64,000 nucleotides of DNA. It comes from Candidatus Cottocaccamicrobium excrementipullorum. Its GTDB lineage: Bacteria > Bacillota > Clostridia > Lachnospirales > Lachnospiraceae. The translations under genes and the position numbers were made by a program. The stretch lies in NCBI GenBank assembly GCA_018713255.1, contig DVFL01000002.1, positions 1-64,000 on the forward strand, given 5' to 3'. The notes under the pieces are model-generated. The model saw nothing but the letters and a program-made list of their open reading frames with translations. It ran no database searches and had not been told where the DNA came from. Shown here piece after piece: positions 1-8,034 of this stretch (position 1 is its first letter; the number at the start of each line of letters is the position of its first letter).

Positions 1-94
1 GTTCCTCCGGCAGCTTCAAATCTGGGATATAGTAATCTCCGACAAGGATATAATCAATTCCGTTTTCTGTTATTCTTGGTTTCAATTCGCTCAT
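1..94 (-). CDS. TnpV-like transposon-encoded protein, N-terminal part (runs off the left edge)
   Basis: Minus-strand reading from an ATG at 94 gives MSELKPRITENGIDYILVGD and then YYIPDLKLPEE before the window edge. I recognise this as the start of the small TnpV proteins carried by conjugative and mobilisable elements of Clostridia. A GAGGAG ribosome binding site precedes the ATG. The role of TnpV is not established; it is a marker of mobile DNA. Only 31 residues are visible, so the family call comes from recalled sequence similarity. The ORF track misses it because it is cut by the window edge. Confidence 0.6.
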   Translation of the reverse strand, partial: MSELKPRITENGIDYILVGDYYIPDLKLPEE

Positions 95-442
95 ATTTTT
101 AATCTCCTCATTCTGGCTTATTTTTTGCAAGCCTGACTCTCCAGAAATATTGGTAAATCATTGGTAAAATTGAGAATGAAACATAAGAACTACTATTTAT
201 AGAAGTATTTAAGACGATTTGAGACTTTTTATTCTGAACAGTAAATCCTGCCGTGGCAAATAAATAAAATTTTTATCATTTATCCTAAACTCCTTAATTT
301 TGCTGGTTTTCCTTGATATTTCAAGGTTTTTCAGAGACTTGCACCTTCTTGCTGTCTCGGCATATCGCAGCATAATCTGGCATATCTTTGCCCCCAAAAG
401 TAGTACAAAAAGTAGTAAATTGACCTCTATTTTACGGTTTTA
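95..442. other. AT-rich gap between tnpV and the integrase remnant; no gene seen
   Basis: The two ORFs listed here, on opposite strands over the same bases, look like AT-rich noise. The stretch lies 3' of the leftward recombinase remnant, where integrative elements often keep an attachment site or arm-binding repeats. I could not identify an att core because the partner junction is not visible. Confidence 0.4.
396..417. repeat. Tandem 10-bp direct repeat AAAAGTAGTA (two copies)
   Basis: Two exact copies of AAAAGTAGTA start 12 bp apart just downstream of the recombinase fragment. Short direct repeats beside int genes act as arm-type integrase binding sites in Tn916-like elements. That role here is inference from position only. 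Confidence 0.35.
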
Positions 443-910
443 CTACTCGCCGCTTGCAACCTTTTTCAGCTCGCTTTCGGCATCCTCAAATTTCAAATAG
501 GTGTAGGTGTTCAACGTCACCCCAATATCCGAATGTCCCATGAGGTATTGTAATGTCTTAGGGTTCATGCTGCTTTTTGCCATGTTGGAACAATAAGTGT
601 GCCTGCATACATGGGGCGTTGCCTTTGGCATTTGCACCCGGTAAATACGGTTATCCTTCTGGCAGATATGCTGAAAGTACTTTTCCCAGTGCATAGCGAC
701 CATCAGCCGTCCGTTTTTATCCAGATACAGAAAGCCTCTCCGCCCGCCGATTATCGGCTCAACCTTTGACTTCGACTTGTTCTCCAAAATCTTCTTGAAG
801 CACTCATATACATCATCCGTCATAGGGAGAATCCTGGTGCCGGTCTTTTCCAGTTTCCAACTATAAACAAATTGCACCTGCCCGTTGGTATCGACATTGT
901 TCCTTTTCAT
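443..910 (-). pseudogene. Tyrosine recombinase (integrase), C-terminal catalytic fragment
   Basis: The 155-residue ORF is the C-terminal half of a phage/Tn916-type site-specific integrase. It shows TPHVCRHTYCSNMA (box II H-x-x-R), LMGHSDIGVT (second His) and NTYTY (nucleophile Tyr). Intact relatives are about 380-400 residues, so the arm-binding, core-binding and first-Arg regions are gone. The ORF track begins at an ATG where homology appears to start abruptly, and no RBS is evident. The sequence to its right is unrelated and contains an inverted repeat. With tnpV it looks like the scar of an integrated element. It should be inactive. Confidence 0.8.
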
Positions 911-967
911 GAAAAAGAGCCTCGCACACGATATATTAACATTATATCATGCAGGAAGCTCTTTTTC
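911..967. repeat. Inverted repeat at the integrase truncation point
   Basis: GAAAAAGAGC (911-920) and GCTCTTTTTC (958-967) are perfect inverted 10-bp arms around a 37-nt spacer, starting exactly where the integrase reading frame loses homology. It could be a remnant of an insertion-sequence end or a long-loop terminator. The position at the breakpoint favours a rearrangement scar, but this is inference. Confidence 0.45.
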
Positions 968-1070
968 TATATTTGGTTTCAGAGGCACACATAATCTCCG
1001 GTTTGCACGATGTTACAATATGTCTGATTTTATGTGTTGTGCGCCAGTTACAGATTTAGGATGCTAAGTT

Positions 1071-1621
1071 TTACTGAATCAATTTTCCGAGTTCATACGC
1101 CTGCCGAATTTCAGGCTTATCTTTAATATCTCCCACGTTCATATTTCCGCCGGCAAGAACATGACCGAGATTTTTCCAGCGCAAATGTTCCTTCAGATGG
1201 TCGTAATAGATAAGTACATCCTCAAAACCATGACCTTCTGCGGCCATCAACAGAGCGGAGGCCCGGTCATGCCCTCTGAGGAAGTTGCCGTCGCTTTCCT
1301 CTAAAGCAAATAGACGATCAAAGGCGGTTCTGATCTGACCGCTCATATTCCAGTAGTAAAGCGGGGTCGCCAACACCACCACATCACATTCCTTTACCGC
1401 TGGATAAATTTGAGCCATATCATCCTTCTGTACACATGGACATTCCCGGCTGCTGTGCCCGCCAAAGCAACCTTTACAGCCGTGGATTTCCATGCTGTCA
1501 AGGAAAAACTACGTTACCGTATTCCCGGCGCTTTCTGCTCCTTCGGTAAATGCTTTTACAAGCATGGAGGTATTGCCTTTTTGCGGGGGCTTCCATTCAG
1601 TATCACAATTCTTTTACCCAT
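1071..1621 (-). pseudogene. Flavodoxin-family NAD(P)H-dependent FMN reductase, disrupted
   Basis: Starting at an ATG at 1621 with a GGAG site, the frame reads MGKRIVILNGSPRKK, the FMN-binding P-loop of NADPH-dependent FMN reductases. A missing G after AAAAAG shifts the frame; the expected continuation (GNTSMLVKAFTEGAESAGNTVT) lies in the other frame. That frame then meets TAG before FFLDSMEIHGCKGC. The rest, 1071-1493, is the intact C-terminal two thirds (CxxC, LATPLYYWNMSG, flavodoxin fold). Two independent lesions make it a clear pseudogene. The ORF-track start at 1493 is an internal ATG. Confidence 0.8.
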
Positions 1622-1714
1622 ATCAAACACTCCATTTCTCTCAAATTTTTTCTGCCAGAGCAGCAGCCTGCTGGCAGCCGCCCACATATTTGATGTTTTT
1701 TGTGAACCAGTCTG

Positions 1715-2448
1715 TTATTTTGTACCCGCCAGCAATTCCTTTTTCAGTTTTGGAACTATAACGCTGAAAAACAGCGCTGCGCTGAAAATCGCTCCAACAG
1801 CGTCCGATATTGTTCCAGCCAAAAAGACGAAAGAAACATCGGCTATAAGCGGTATGGTGAAAATGCAGATCACATAAACAAGTTTTCGGGAAACAGAAAG
1901 AGGAAACGCAAACCGCACTTTTCACATAGCAGTTAACCCATCCACAAGGGCATACTGTACAGCTACACCAATCAGCACCATTGTATACATCCGAAGGCTG
2001 GCAGCAGCCTGATGGTTTAAATTACTATCTTGCAAAAATAGCCCTGCAAATAATTGTGGAAATACCTATACGCCAATCCAAAGAAATCCGATATAGATTC
2101 CGTAAAGCAAGAACACCCCTAAAAATGCCTGATGGATTTTTTTATAATGTCTTGCCCCGTAGTGATAACTGTAAACTGTCCCGCACCCGGACGTAATTCC
2201 CTGGGCCGGACATGAAACAATCGTCATAAAGCTCTGCACTACTGTTGCACATGTAATCAATCCATCGCCCCTGCTGATTCCTCCATATTTCCGAAGTATC
2301 ACATTCAGAAAAATAATAATCAGATTATATTGTAAAGCATATTAAAAAATTGCCCAAACATGGCAGGAATCCCCAGACGAAGAATCAAACTTCGTACAGA
2401 ACTTCCGGCAGTAGTCCCGGATAAGGTCGGCGTACAGTGTCCGGGCAT
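1715..2448 (-). pseudogene. MATE-family efflux transporter, internally deleted and with stop codons (copy A)
   Basis: From an ATG at 2448 the frame reads ...SSVRSLILRLGIPAMFGQ and FFNMLYNI, the N-terminus of a MATE drug/Na+ antiporter. At about 2335 the homology jumps, in another frame, to the C-terminal half (VILRKYGGISRGDGLITCAT, TSGCGTVYSYHYGA). That half runs to 1715 but is broken by an in-frame TAG after GIYIGFLWIGV and a TGA after VDGLTAM. Roughly half of a normal ~450-residue MATE protein is missing. The ORF track shows only disconnected pieces (2066-2302 and 1715-1918). Non-functional. Confidence 0.72.
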
Positions 2449-2560
2449 AAAAAGAGCAGGGAACCTTTTTCAAGATTTCCTGCTGGGTGGTGCCGCCGGT
2501 GGGCGGGCGGCTGGTATTCAGTTTTTAAGCGAGATGACCAGCCTGATAAATAAAAATTTG

Positions 2561-3007
2561 TTACTGCATCATCAGTGATAGTTCAATTTCATCTTCGTCC
2601 GCTGCTCCAGTCTCTGTAAAGCCTCTGCTCTTATACAAATTTAGGGCTTGGATATTATCCCTGTTACAGGTTAAGGTTACTCGATTTGAAGAACCAAAAG
2701 GTTTAGTCTTGATATAATCAAGAACACAATCCAGTGCGCTTTTACCATAGCCCCGTCCCTGATTCGATTCGTCAATCATCATATGCCATATATCATATTC
2801 AGGGATATTATAATCGTAAATCACCATAACATAGCCAACCATAATGTCATCTTCATATATTCCCAAAGGCTGACATTGATCCCTATAAACATAAGCTTGT
2901 GCGAGACTGCGAATCGGATGCGAAACAAAGCGTTCTTGTTCTGGTGCAAGTTTCAGATTAAATGCATCAATAAAGTTTTCCTCTGTAATTTTTCTAAGAT
3001 GAATCAT
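2561..3007 (-). CDS. GNAT-family N-acetyltransferase
   Basis: A 148-residue acetyltransferase. The acetyl-CoA loop is QGRGYGKSAL and the following strand-helix is CNRDNIQALNLYKSRGF, both typical of GNAT motifs A and B. The acidic C-terminus (DEDEIELSLMMQ) and overall layout resemble spermine/spermidine-type acetyltransferases, but the substrate cannot be fixed. I start at the ATG at 3007 (MIHLRKITEEN) because GGAGGAATTT lies directly upstream; the longer ORF start at 3094 has no such site. The gene is intact although it sits between pseudogenes. Confidence 0.8.
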   Translation of the reverse strand: MIHLRKITEENFIDAFNLKLAPEQERFVSHPIRSLAQAYVYRDQCQPLGIYEDDIMVGYVMVIYDYNIPEYDIWHMMIDESNQGRGYGKSALDCVLDYIKTKPFGSSNRVTLTCNRDNIQALNLYKSRGFTETGAADEDEIELSLMMQ

Positions 3008-3096
3008 AAATTCCTCCATAAATTGTTCTGATTTAATCAGTAAGTTGATCTTGTATGAACATCTATAAGGAACGGAGGATTGCATCAAAAACAAAT

Positions 3097-3130
3097 AAAA
3101 AGCCGTGGCTAATTAAACCACGGCAAAAAA
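3097..3130 (-). terminator. Hairpin with U-tract, minus strand
   Basis: GCCGTGG/CCACGGC form a 7-bp stem with a 9-nt loop (3102-3124). On the minus strand the stem is followed by TTTTTAT; on the plus strand by A6. It would stop leftward transcription coming from the Schlafen/Doc ruin before the acetyltransferase gene. Confidence 0.6.
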
Positions 3131-3339
3131 ATCTACAAAATACTATTACAATGCAACCGAGGTCCTCAAAAGATATTCAGATTTTATATTAACCTTGTTA
3201 TTTCTCATAATTGAGCACCTCGCTTTCTATCTGATTTTGCGTAATTATAACATTGAGCATCAATAATGTCAATAACAGCTCACTCATTTGGAATATATAT
3301 TTTATCAAAAGTAACGCAGGCTTACGAGGTACTTGCCAA

Positions 3340-3460
3340 ATGATCCGATTATCCAAAACGCAGATACTTCTGCTCCACGCACAACTCATTACAGAGACCG
3401 GAGGTTCATCTGGCCTGCGCGATGAAAGGATGCTGGACTCTGCACTGAACGCTCCTTTTA
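3340..3460 (+). pseudogene. Doc/Fic death-on-curing toxin, N-terminal fragment
   Basis: The plus strand from ATG 3340 reads MIRLSKTQILLLHAQLITET followed by GGSSGLRDERMLDSALNAPF, the characteristic N-terminus of Doc-type Fic proteins. It ends abruptly at about 3460 where it abuts the reversed Schlafen fragment. The Fic catalytic motif (HPFxDGNKR) is absent, and I see no antitoxin upstream. The surrounding ORF (3253-3489) merely runs through the junction. A dead toxin remnant. Confidence 0.72.
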
Positions 3461-3925
3461 TTTGCGATTCCACATCCCATACTCTATGAATCAATGCATT
3501 TGCAATTGCTTCTCTGAATGCAGCTTCCGGTATTTTTTCTGCCTTTTTCCGATGGGCGCCTTGGATTTCTTCGTATTGATAATAATCTTTGAATACCTCC
3601 AGTGCTTTTTCATATACTGCCAAAATCAGTCTTGATAATTCCAGTACGTCAACCTCTATGTTTGCGGTATCATTTCGTTTGTATGCTTTTGATTTGTATA
3701 AATATGGCTTTTGAAGCCCGCTTTTTACAGTCAGTTTTATCGTTCTGTCATTATTCTGCAATTCCAGTGTGTAATCGGGCTGCGGAGTAATGCTGTCATT
3801 GATTTTGTTCTCAATATCCAGGCATGCTTGTTTTACATCTCTCAGTCCTTTAACATTACCATTGTCATCAATACCAAAAAAATTTCTCCGCCATCGTAAT
3901 TCGAAAAGGCACTTACTGTTTTTAA
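3461..3925 (-). pseudogene. Schlafen/AlbA_2-domain ATP-binding regulator, central fragment with frameshift
   Basis: The minus strand reads LKTVSAFSNYDGGEIF and, in the next frame, FGIDDNGNVKGLRDVKQA, the AlbA_2 motif. It continues through IPEAAFREAIANALIHRVWD, the start of the HATPase_c_4 domain, then stops at the Doc junction. The frame break is in a T7 run (3876-3882) where eight Ts would restore FFGIDD. The N-terminus is replaced by MATE sequence and the C-terminus by reversed Doc sequence. This family is usually annotated as RNA-binding or RecG-like transcriptional regulators. Confidence 0.72.
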
Positions 3926-4594
3926 AATAGCAGACAAGATCCTCGCAATTACCGTACTCCACCAAATTATCACCTGCCCGCCGAACAGAGGCGGCAAAAT
4001 CAGCATAAGCAAAAGCATGAGAACCGGCTCGATAAATGTCAGCAAATAGGATAGCGCGCTTTTTTCCGAGGCGTAAAAGCTGGCTGTTGTGATGCGAGTA
4101 ACTGCTACAAACGGGACTGAAATGAGGAAAATCGGAATGATTTTCGCCACTTCTACATTTACATCATTGGATGCACCGAACAAAAGTCCCAGACTTCCTC
4201 TTGTGAGATACATAACAGCGCAGCCGATTACAGTCAAAAGTATAGCAAAGGCATACGCCAGCCTCCGAATACTTTTCAGCCGTGCAAAGTCCCGTTCTCC
4301 GTAACACCGGCTAATGAGAGGCTGGCTGCCATCACCTACGCCTTGAAAGATCAGGTAGATAATACAAATCATATATGCGATGCAAGCGTATACTGCAATC
4401 GCCGATTCCCCTCCGTAAGAAGCAGAAAATCGGTTGATGATAATCAAAGAGATGTTGGGTGACATGGCAAGGCCAAAAGGGGCAATCCCGATTTTCAGGA
4501 CAGACATTGACACCTTGCCGATTTTTGAAAACGGAATTTTTAAGGTAAACTGCTTCTTTTGGATAATCGTTACCGGAAAGTAACTACACCACAA
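3926..4594 (-). pseudogene. MATE-family efflux transporter, C-terminal half only (copy B)
   Basis: The ORF contains the second MATE bundle (SLIIINRFSASYGGESAIAV, GVGDGSQPLISRCYGERD, IPIFLISVPFVAVTRITTAS), about 210 residues with six predicted membrane segments. It lacks the first ~210 residues, and the frame is closed by a stop just upstream at about 4640. Its end fuses in frame with the AlbA_2 fragment (ILSAI|LKTVSAF). It overlaps copy A in homologous region but differs in sequence, so two distinct MATE genes decayed here. Confidence 0.72.
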
Positions 4595-4606
4595 TATTGT
4601 GCGTAC

Positions 4607-4635
4607 TTCACAGCATGAAAAGACGCTGATAAAAT
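4607..4635 (+). promoter_or_regulatory. Promoter of the 4688 PNPOx gene
   Basis: TTCACA (4607-4612), a 17-bp spacer and TAAAAT (4630-4635) lie about 50 bp before the start codon, next to the broken 5' end of MATE copy B. It fits the housekeeping sigma factor. Confidence 0.5.
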
Positions 4636-4687
4636 AGAATCGTCAAAGGGAAACAACCCAACACTGCATTGATAGGAGGTATTCATT

Positions 4688-5089
4688 ATGAACGAAGTTG
4701 TAAAGTTTTTGCAGGAAAATCCTGTACAGTATCTGGCTACCGTAGGCCGTGACGGAAAGGCAAAGTGCCGCCCCTTCATGTTTGCCGGGGAGATGGACGG
4801 CAAGCTGTGGTTCTGCACCAACAACACCAAGGAAGTGTACAAGGATATGCAGGCAAACCCCAATATCGAAGTTTCTGTTTCTAGCCCGGCTTATGCGTGG
4901 ATTCGTCTGAACGGCGAGGCCGTGTTTGAGAACAACATGGCTGCCAAAGAGATGTGCATCCAGAATCCCATCGTCAAGGGGCAGTACGGCGAGGCAGCTA
5001 ATCCCATCTTCCAGGTGTTCTATCTCAAGAACGCCCATGCCGTGATCGCCGACTTCTCCGGCAATCCGCCCAAGGAATACGACCTGTAA
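4688..5089 (+). CDS. Pyridoxamine 5'-phosphate oxidase-fold flavoprotein
   Basis: A 133-residue split-barrel protein (MNEVVKFLQENPVQYLATVG; RPFMFAGEMDGKLWFCTNNT; PAYAWIRLNGEAVFENN). Such small PNPOx-like proteins bind FMN or F420-type flavins and reduce small substrates. The real substrate is unknown. ATAGGAGG sits 7 bp before the ATG. It is clearly related to the 131-residue protein at 9799-10194, and a longer relative with a ferredoxin domain follows at 5292, so the accessory region has collected PNPOx genes. Confidence 0.82.
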   Translation: MNEVVKFLQENPVQYLATVGRDGKAKCRPFMFAGEMDGKLWFCTNNTKEVYKDMQANPNIEVSVSSPAYAWIRLNGEAVFENNMAAKEMCIQNPIVKGQYGEAANPIFQVFYLKNAHAVIADFSGNPPKEYDL

Positions 5090-5176
5090 GCAGAACTTTC
5101 CAAATATCTTCGGGGCAAGGTGGAATTTCTGACCGGCGGATATATAAGATAAAAAAGACAGCGCTTATCGCCTGTC

Positions 5177-5281
5177 TGGCTGCTAGTGTTATTCAACTTA
5201 CTGAAGGGAATCGGCATCAGCATTGTCACGATGCTGCTTGATAAAAGGCTTACCCCAATCTTAAAGGGCAGACAGGAATAG
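5177..5281 (+). pseudogene. Remnant C-terminus of an ECF transporter S component (RibU-like)
   Basis: In one plus frame the gap before 5292 reads WLLVLFNLLKGIGISIVTML and LDKRLTPILKGRQE followed by TAG. This resembles the last transmembrane helix and tail of riboflavin-type ECF S components. Upstream the frame is closed, so only about 34 residues survive. The assignment rests on one helix and is tentative. Confidence 0.4.
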
Positions 5282-5291
5282 GAGGTACATC

Positions 5292-5912
5292 ATGCAGACC
5301 AGAGATTATCTGAAATATATTGTGGAACAAATACACTCTACCGTATTTGCTACTGTAGACAGCGAGGGACGGCCCGTTACCTGTGCCATCGACATTATGG
5401 ATTACGATGAAAGCGGCTTTTATTTTCTGACTGCCAAGGGCAAAAACTTTTATGACCGGCTGAAAGCCAATGAAAACATCGCCTTTACCGCCATGAAAGG
5501 CGATGATACCCTGTCCTGTGTGGCGGTATCGGTACGGGGCAAGGCAAAAGAAATCGGTTCGGACAGGCTGCTCGACTTATTCCGCAAAAATCCCTATATG
5601 GAAAAGATTTATCCCGACGCCTGTTCCCGCAGCGCCCTTACCGTATTCAAAATCTATGAGGGAACTGGAGAATGGTTCGATCTCTCCAAACAACCCATAG
5701 AACGGGCCAGCTTTTCTTTCGGCGGCGCACAGGCAAAGGAGACTGGTTATTTTGTGACAGATCATTGTATTGGGTGCAAATTGTGCTATTCAAAATGCCC
5801 GCAGAAGTGCATTGATATTACGCAGAAGCCCGTCAAGATCGAACAGGAACACTGTCTGCACTGCGGGAACTGTTTTGAAATTTGTCCCGCAGGAGCAATC
5901 GAAAGAAGGTAA
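5292..5912 (+). CDS. PNPOx-fold flavoprotein fused to a 2[4Fe-4S] ferredoxin domain
   Basis: Residues ~1-135 form a PNPOx split barrel (RDYLKYIVEQIHSTVFATVD; GFYFLTAKGKNFYDRLKANE). Residues ~150-206 carry two cluster motifs, CIGCKLCYSKCP and CLHCGNCFEICP. The fusion suggests electron transfer between Fe-S clusters and a bound flavin. An AGGAGG site precedes the ATG. Six bases separate its stop from the macrodomain gene, and SirTM overlaps that, so the three are probably one transcript. A role in the ADP-ribosylation system is suggested only by this linkage. Confidence 0.85.
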   Translation: MQTRDYLKYIVEQIHSTVFATVDSEGRPVTCAIDIMDYDESGFYFLTAKGKNFYDRLKANENIAFTAMKGDDTLSCVAVSVRGKAKEIGSDRLLDLFRKNPYMEKIYPDACSRSALTVFKIYEGTGEWFDLSKQPIERASFSFGGAQAKETGYFVTDHCIGCKLCYSKCPQKCIDITQKPVKIEQEHCLHCGNCFEICPAGAIERR

Positions 5913-5918
5913 CGGCTT

Positions 5919-6704
5919 ATGACGCAGATAACGACTCAGGAACAGCGTCTTGACTTTTTGATCCGCTGTTTGCTGAATGAAAAAGAAGAATATAGAGGCA
6001 TAGTGATTCCTGCTGATAAGCGGGAGAAACAGCGTCTTTTTCGGAGTTTAATGAATGTGCGCCCGCCTGTTTTGGCAAGTGAGGAATTTTTGAAAGTGCA
6101 GGACGCCTATCTGCAAGAGCGCCTTGAGGAACGGGGCGTTACTAAATTGGAAGATTTAACGCCGGTACAGCCTGGACTGTATCTCTGGCAGGGTGACATT
6201 ACCACCCTTGCTGCCGACGCCATCGTAAATGCGGCAAACAGCCAAATGCTGGGATGTTTCGTTCCTTGCCACGGCTGCATTGACAATGCCATTCACACTT
6301 ATGCGGGTATACAGCTCCGGCTTGAATGTGCAGATCTCATGGCAGCACAAAAGAAAGAAGAACCCACAGGTAAGGCAAAAATCACGAAAGCATACAATCT
6401 TCCCTGCCGCTATGTGCTGCACACCGTCGGCCCCATCATTTACGGAGCAGTGACAAAGACAGACCGGGAATTGCTGGTCGGCTGTTATCGCTCCTGCCTG
6501 GATTTGGCGGCAGCCCATCGCTTACAGAGTGTGGCGTTTTGCTGTATCTCCACCGGAGAATTTCATTTCCCGGGCGAGTTGGCGGCAGAAATTGCTGTAC
6601 AGACGGTCAAAACATGGCAGCAGCAGAATCCGAACCAAATCGAGGTGATTTTCAATGTTTTTAAAGACAGCGACGATAAAATCTACAAACGCCTGTTGCA
6701 ATAA
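5919..6704 (+). CDS. Zinc-type macrodomain protein (protein-ADP-ribose hydrolase)
   Basis: 261 residues. After an ~80-residue N-terminal extension comes the macrodomain: LWQGDITTLAADAIVNAANS (adenosine-site Asp and Asn), then GCFVPCHGCIDNAIHTYAG with the Cys/His set of zinc-containing macrodomains, PCRYVLHTVGP, and CISTGEFHFPGELAAEIAV (phosphate loop). Family members paired with SirTM sirtuins remove ADP-ribose that SirTM adds. The SirTM start codon lies inside the last 50 bp of this gene, indicating translational coupling. Activity on serine or aspartate linkage cannot be judged from sequence alone. Confidence 0.88.
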   Translation: MTQITTQEQRLDFLIRCLLNEKEEYRGIVIPADKREKQRLFRSLMNVRPPVLASEEFLKVQDAYLQERLEERGVTKLEDLTPVQPGLYLWQGDITTLAADAIVNAANSQMLGCFVPCHGCIDNAIHTYAGIQLRLECADLMAAQKKEEPTGKAKITKAYNLPCRYVLHTVGPIIYGAVTKTDRELLVGCYRSCLDLAAAHRLQSVAFCCISTGEFHFPGELAAEIAVQTVKTWQQQNPNQIEVIFNVFKDSDDKIYKRLLQ

Positions 6705-7575
6705 AATATCGCGGTTGAAATATGAACTGGAAACTGCGGACGCAGTGATCATCGGTGCCGGGGCGGGGCTTTCTGCCTCAGCCGGACTGGATTATTCTGG
6801 AAAACGGTTTGAACGATATTTTGGAGACTTCCAGAAAAAATATGGCATCCGGGATATGTATTCCGGTGGCTTTTACCCTTTTGCCAGCCTTGAGGAACAC
6901 TGGGCCTGGTGGAGTCGGCAAATCATGCTGAACCGCTACGGACAGGCGCCAAAACCGGTTTACGAGGATCTGCTGGGACTGGTAAATGAAAAAGATTACT
7001 TCGTCCTTACTACCAATGTAGATCACAAATTTCAACTGGCTGGCTTTGACAAGAAGCGATTGTTCTACACCCAGGGGGATTACGGCCTGTGGCAATGCTC
7101 CAAGCCTTGTCATCAGGAAACCTATGACAATCAGGAGACCGTCCGTCAAATGGTGGAGGGCCAGGGCTTCTGTGCAACGGAAGATGGTATGGAACTGCCC
7201 GCGGCTGTCGTTCCCAAAATGACCGTTCCTGCGGAACTGGTTCCTTACTGTCCTAAATGCGGCGAGCCTATGAACATGAATCTCCGGTGTGACGATACCT
7301 TTGTTCAAGATGACGGCTGGTATGCCGCAGCCAATCAGTATGATGATTTTCTCCGCCGTCACAAGGAATCAAAAATTCTATTTCTGGAGTTAGGCGTGGG
7401 CGGCAATACCCCCAGCATCATAAAATATCCGTTTTGGAAAATGACCTGCCAAAACCCGAAGGCAATCTATGCCTGTGTAAACCTTTCAGAAGCATACTGC
7501 CCGAAAGAAATTCAGAGACAAGCCATTTGTATTGAAGGAGATATTGGAAAAATTTTGAGTATGTTACACTTATAA
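6655..7575 (+). CDS. SirTM-type (class M) sirtuin, putative protein ADP-ribosyltransferase
   Basis: 306 residues with the Rossmann signature VIIGAGAGLSASAGLDYSGK, the TTNVDHKFQLAGF motif, a Cys4 zinc module (CSKPC near 150, CPKCG near 208) and LELGVGGNTPSIIKYPFW. The usual catalytic HG of sirtuins is replaced by QG (FYTQGDYGLWQC), as known for SirTM enzymes that transfer ADP-ribose rather than deacetylate. Start ATG 6655 is supported by GAGGTG seven bases upstream, inside the macrodomain gene. The lipoylated GcvH-L carrier and LplA2 ligase found in described SirTM operons are absent nearby. Confidence 0.88.
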   Translation: MFLKTATIKSTNACCNKISRLKYELETADAVIIGAGAGLSASAGLDYSGKRFERYFGDFQKKYGIRDMYSGGFYPFASLEEHWAWWSRQIMLNRYGQAPKPVYEDLLGLVNEKDYFVLTTNVDHKFQLAGFDKKRLFYTQGDYGLWQCSKPCHQETYDNQETVRQMVEGQGFCATEDGMELPAAVVPKMTVPAELVPYCPKCGEPMNMNLRCDDTFVQDDGWYAAANQYDDFLRRHKESKILFLELGVGGNTPSIIKYPFWKMTCQNPKAIYACVNLSEAYCPKEIQRQAICIEGDIGKILSMLHL

Positions 7576-7779
7576 AGCCAGCTTTTGACATTTGCTGTTT
7601 GATAAAATTGTTGCTGGAGCTTAATTCTGTCCATGATTGCCGTTGTGTACCATGCAGAACTTGCAGCCGCTAATCGCCGCGCTATTCAAGTCTCGCTTTG
7701 ACCGTCGGGCGTAGACTTACCCTCGCGGATATGGTAAAATCGCAGCAAAACTATCTTAGGTTTAGGAGGAGGATTTTAC

Positions 7780-8034
7780 ATGAGATGCCCTATCTGTGGA
7801 AACGAAATGGAGGAAGGGGGCCTGATTGTAGATGGCATGGCTCCCGGCTGGGTTCCAATGGAGCAATTTAAGCGAAAAGGGGCGAAACGGCTGCTCTATA
7901 CGGGCTTGCGTACAATCGGAAAAACGAATTATTTTCTGGGACAGACAAGAATTTCCAATGCATATTTTTGTAAAAATTGCAATAAAATAGCGAGTATATT
8001 TGATGTGACAAATAATTTGGACGATAAAACTTAA
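7780..8034 (+). CDS. Small zinc-ribbon protein (PF20097/DUF6487-like)
   Basis: 84 residues with an N-terminal MRCPICGNEMEEGGL and a C-terminal YFCKNCNKIASIF, four cysteines that can form a zinc ribbon around a short beta-rich middle. The family is widespread in gut Bacillota and uncharacterised. TTAGGAGGAGG precedes the ATG. It stands alone with 200 bp of unassigned DNA before it. Confidence 0.75.
   Translation: MRCPICGNEMEEGGLIVDGMAPGWVPMEQFKRKGAKRLLYTGLRTIGKTNYFLGQTRISNAYFCKNCNKIASIFDVTNNLDDKT

Noticed and set aside
6778-7362. Minus-strand ORF of 194 aa
   Set aside because: Shadow of the SirTM gene.
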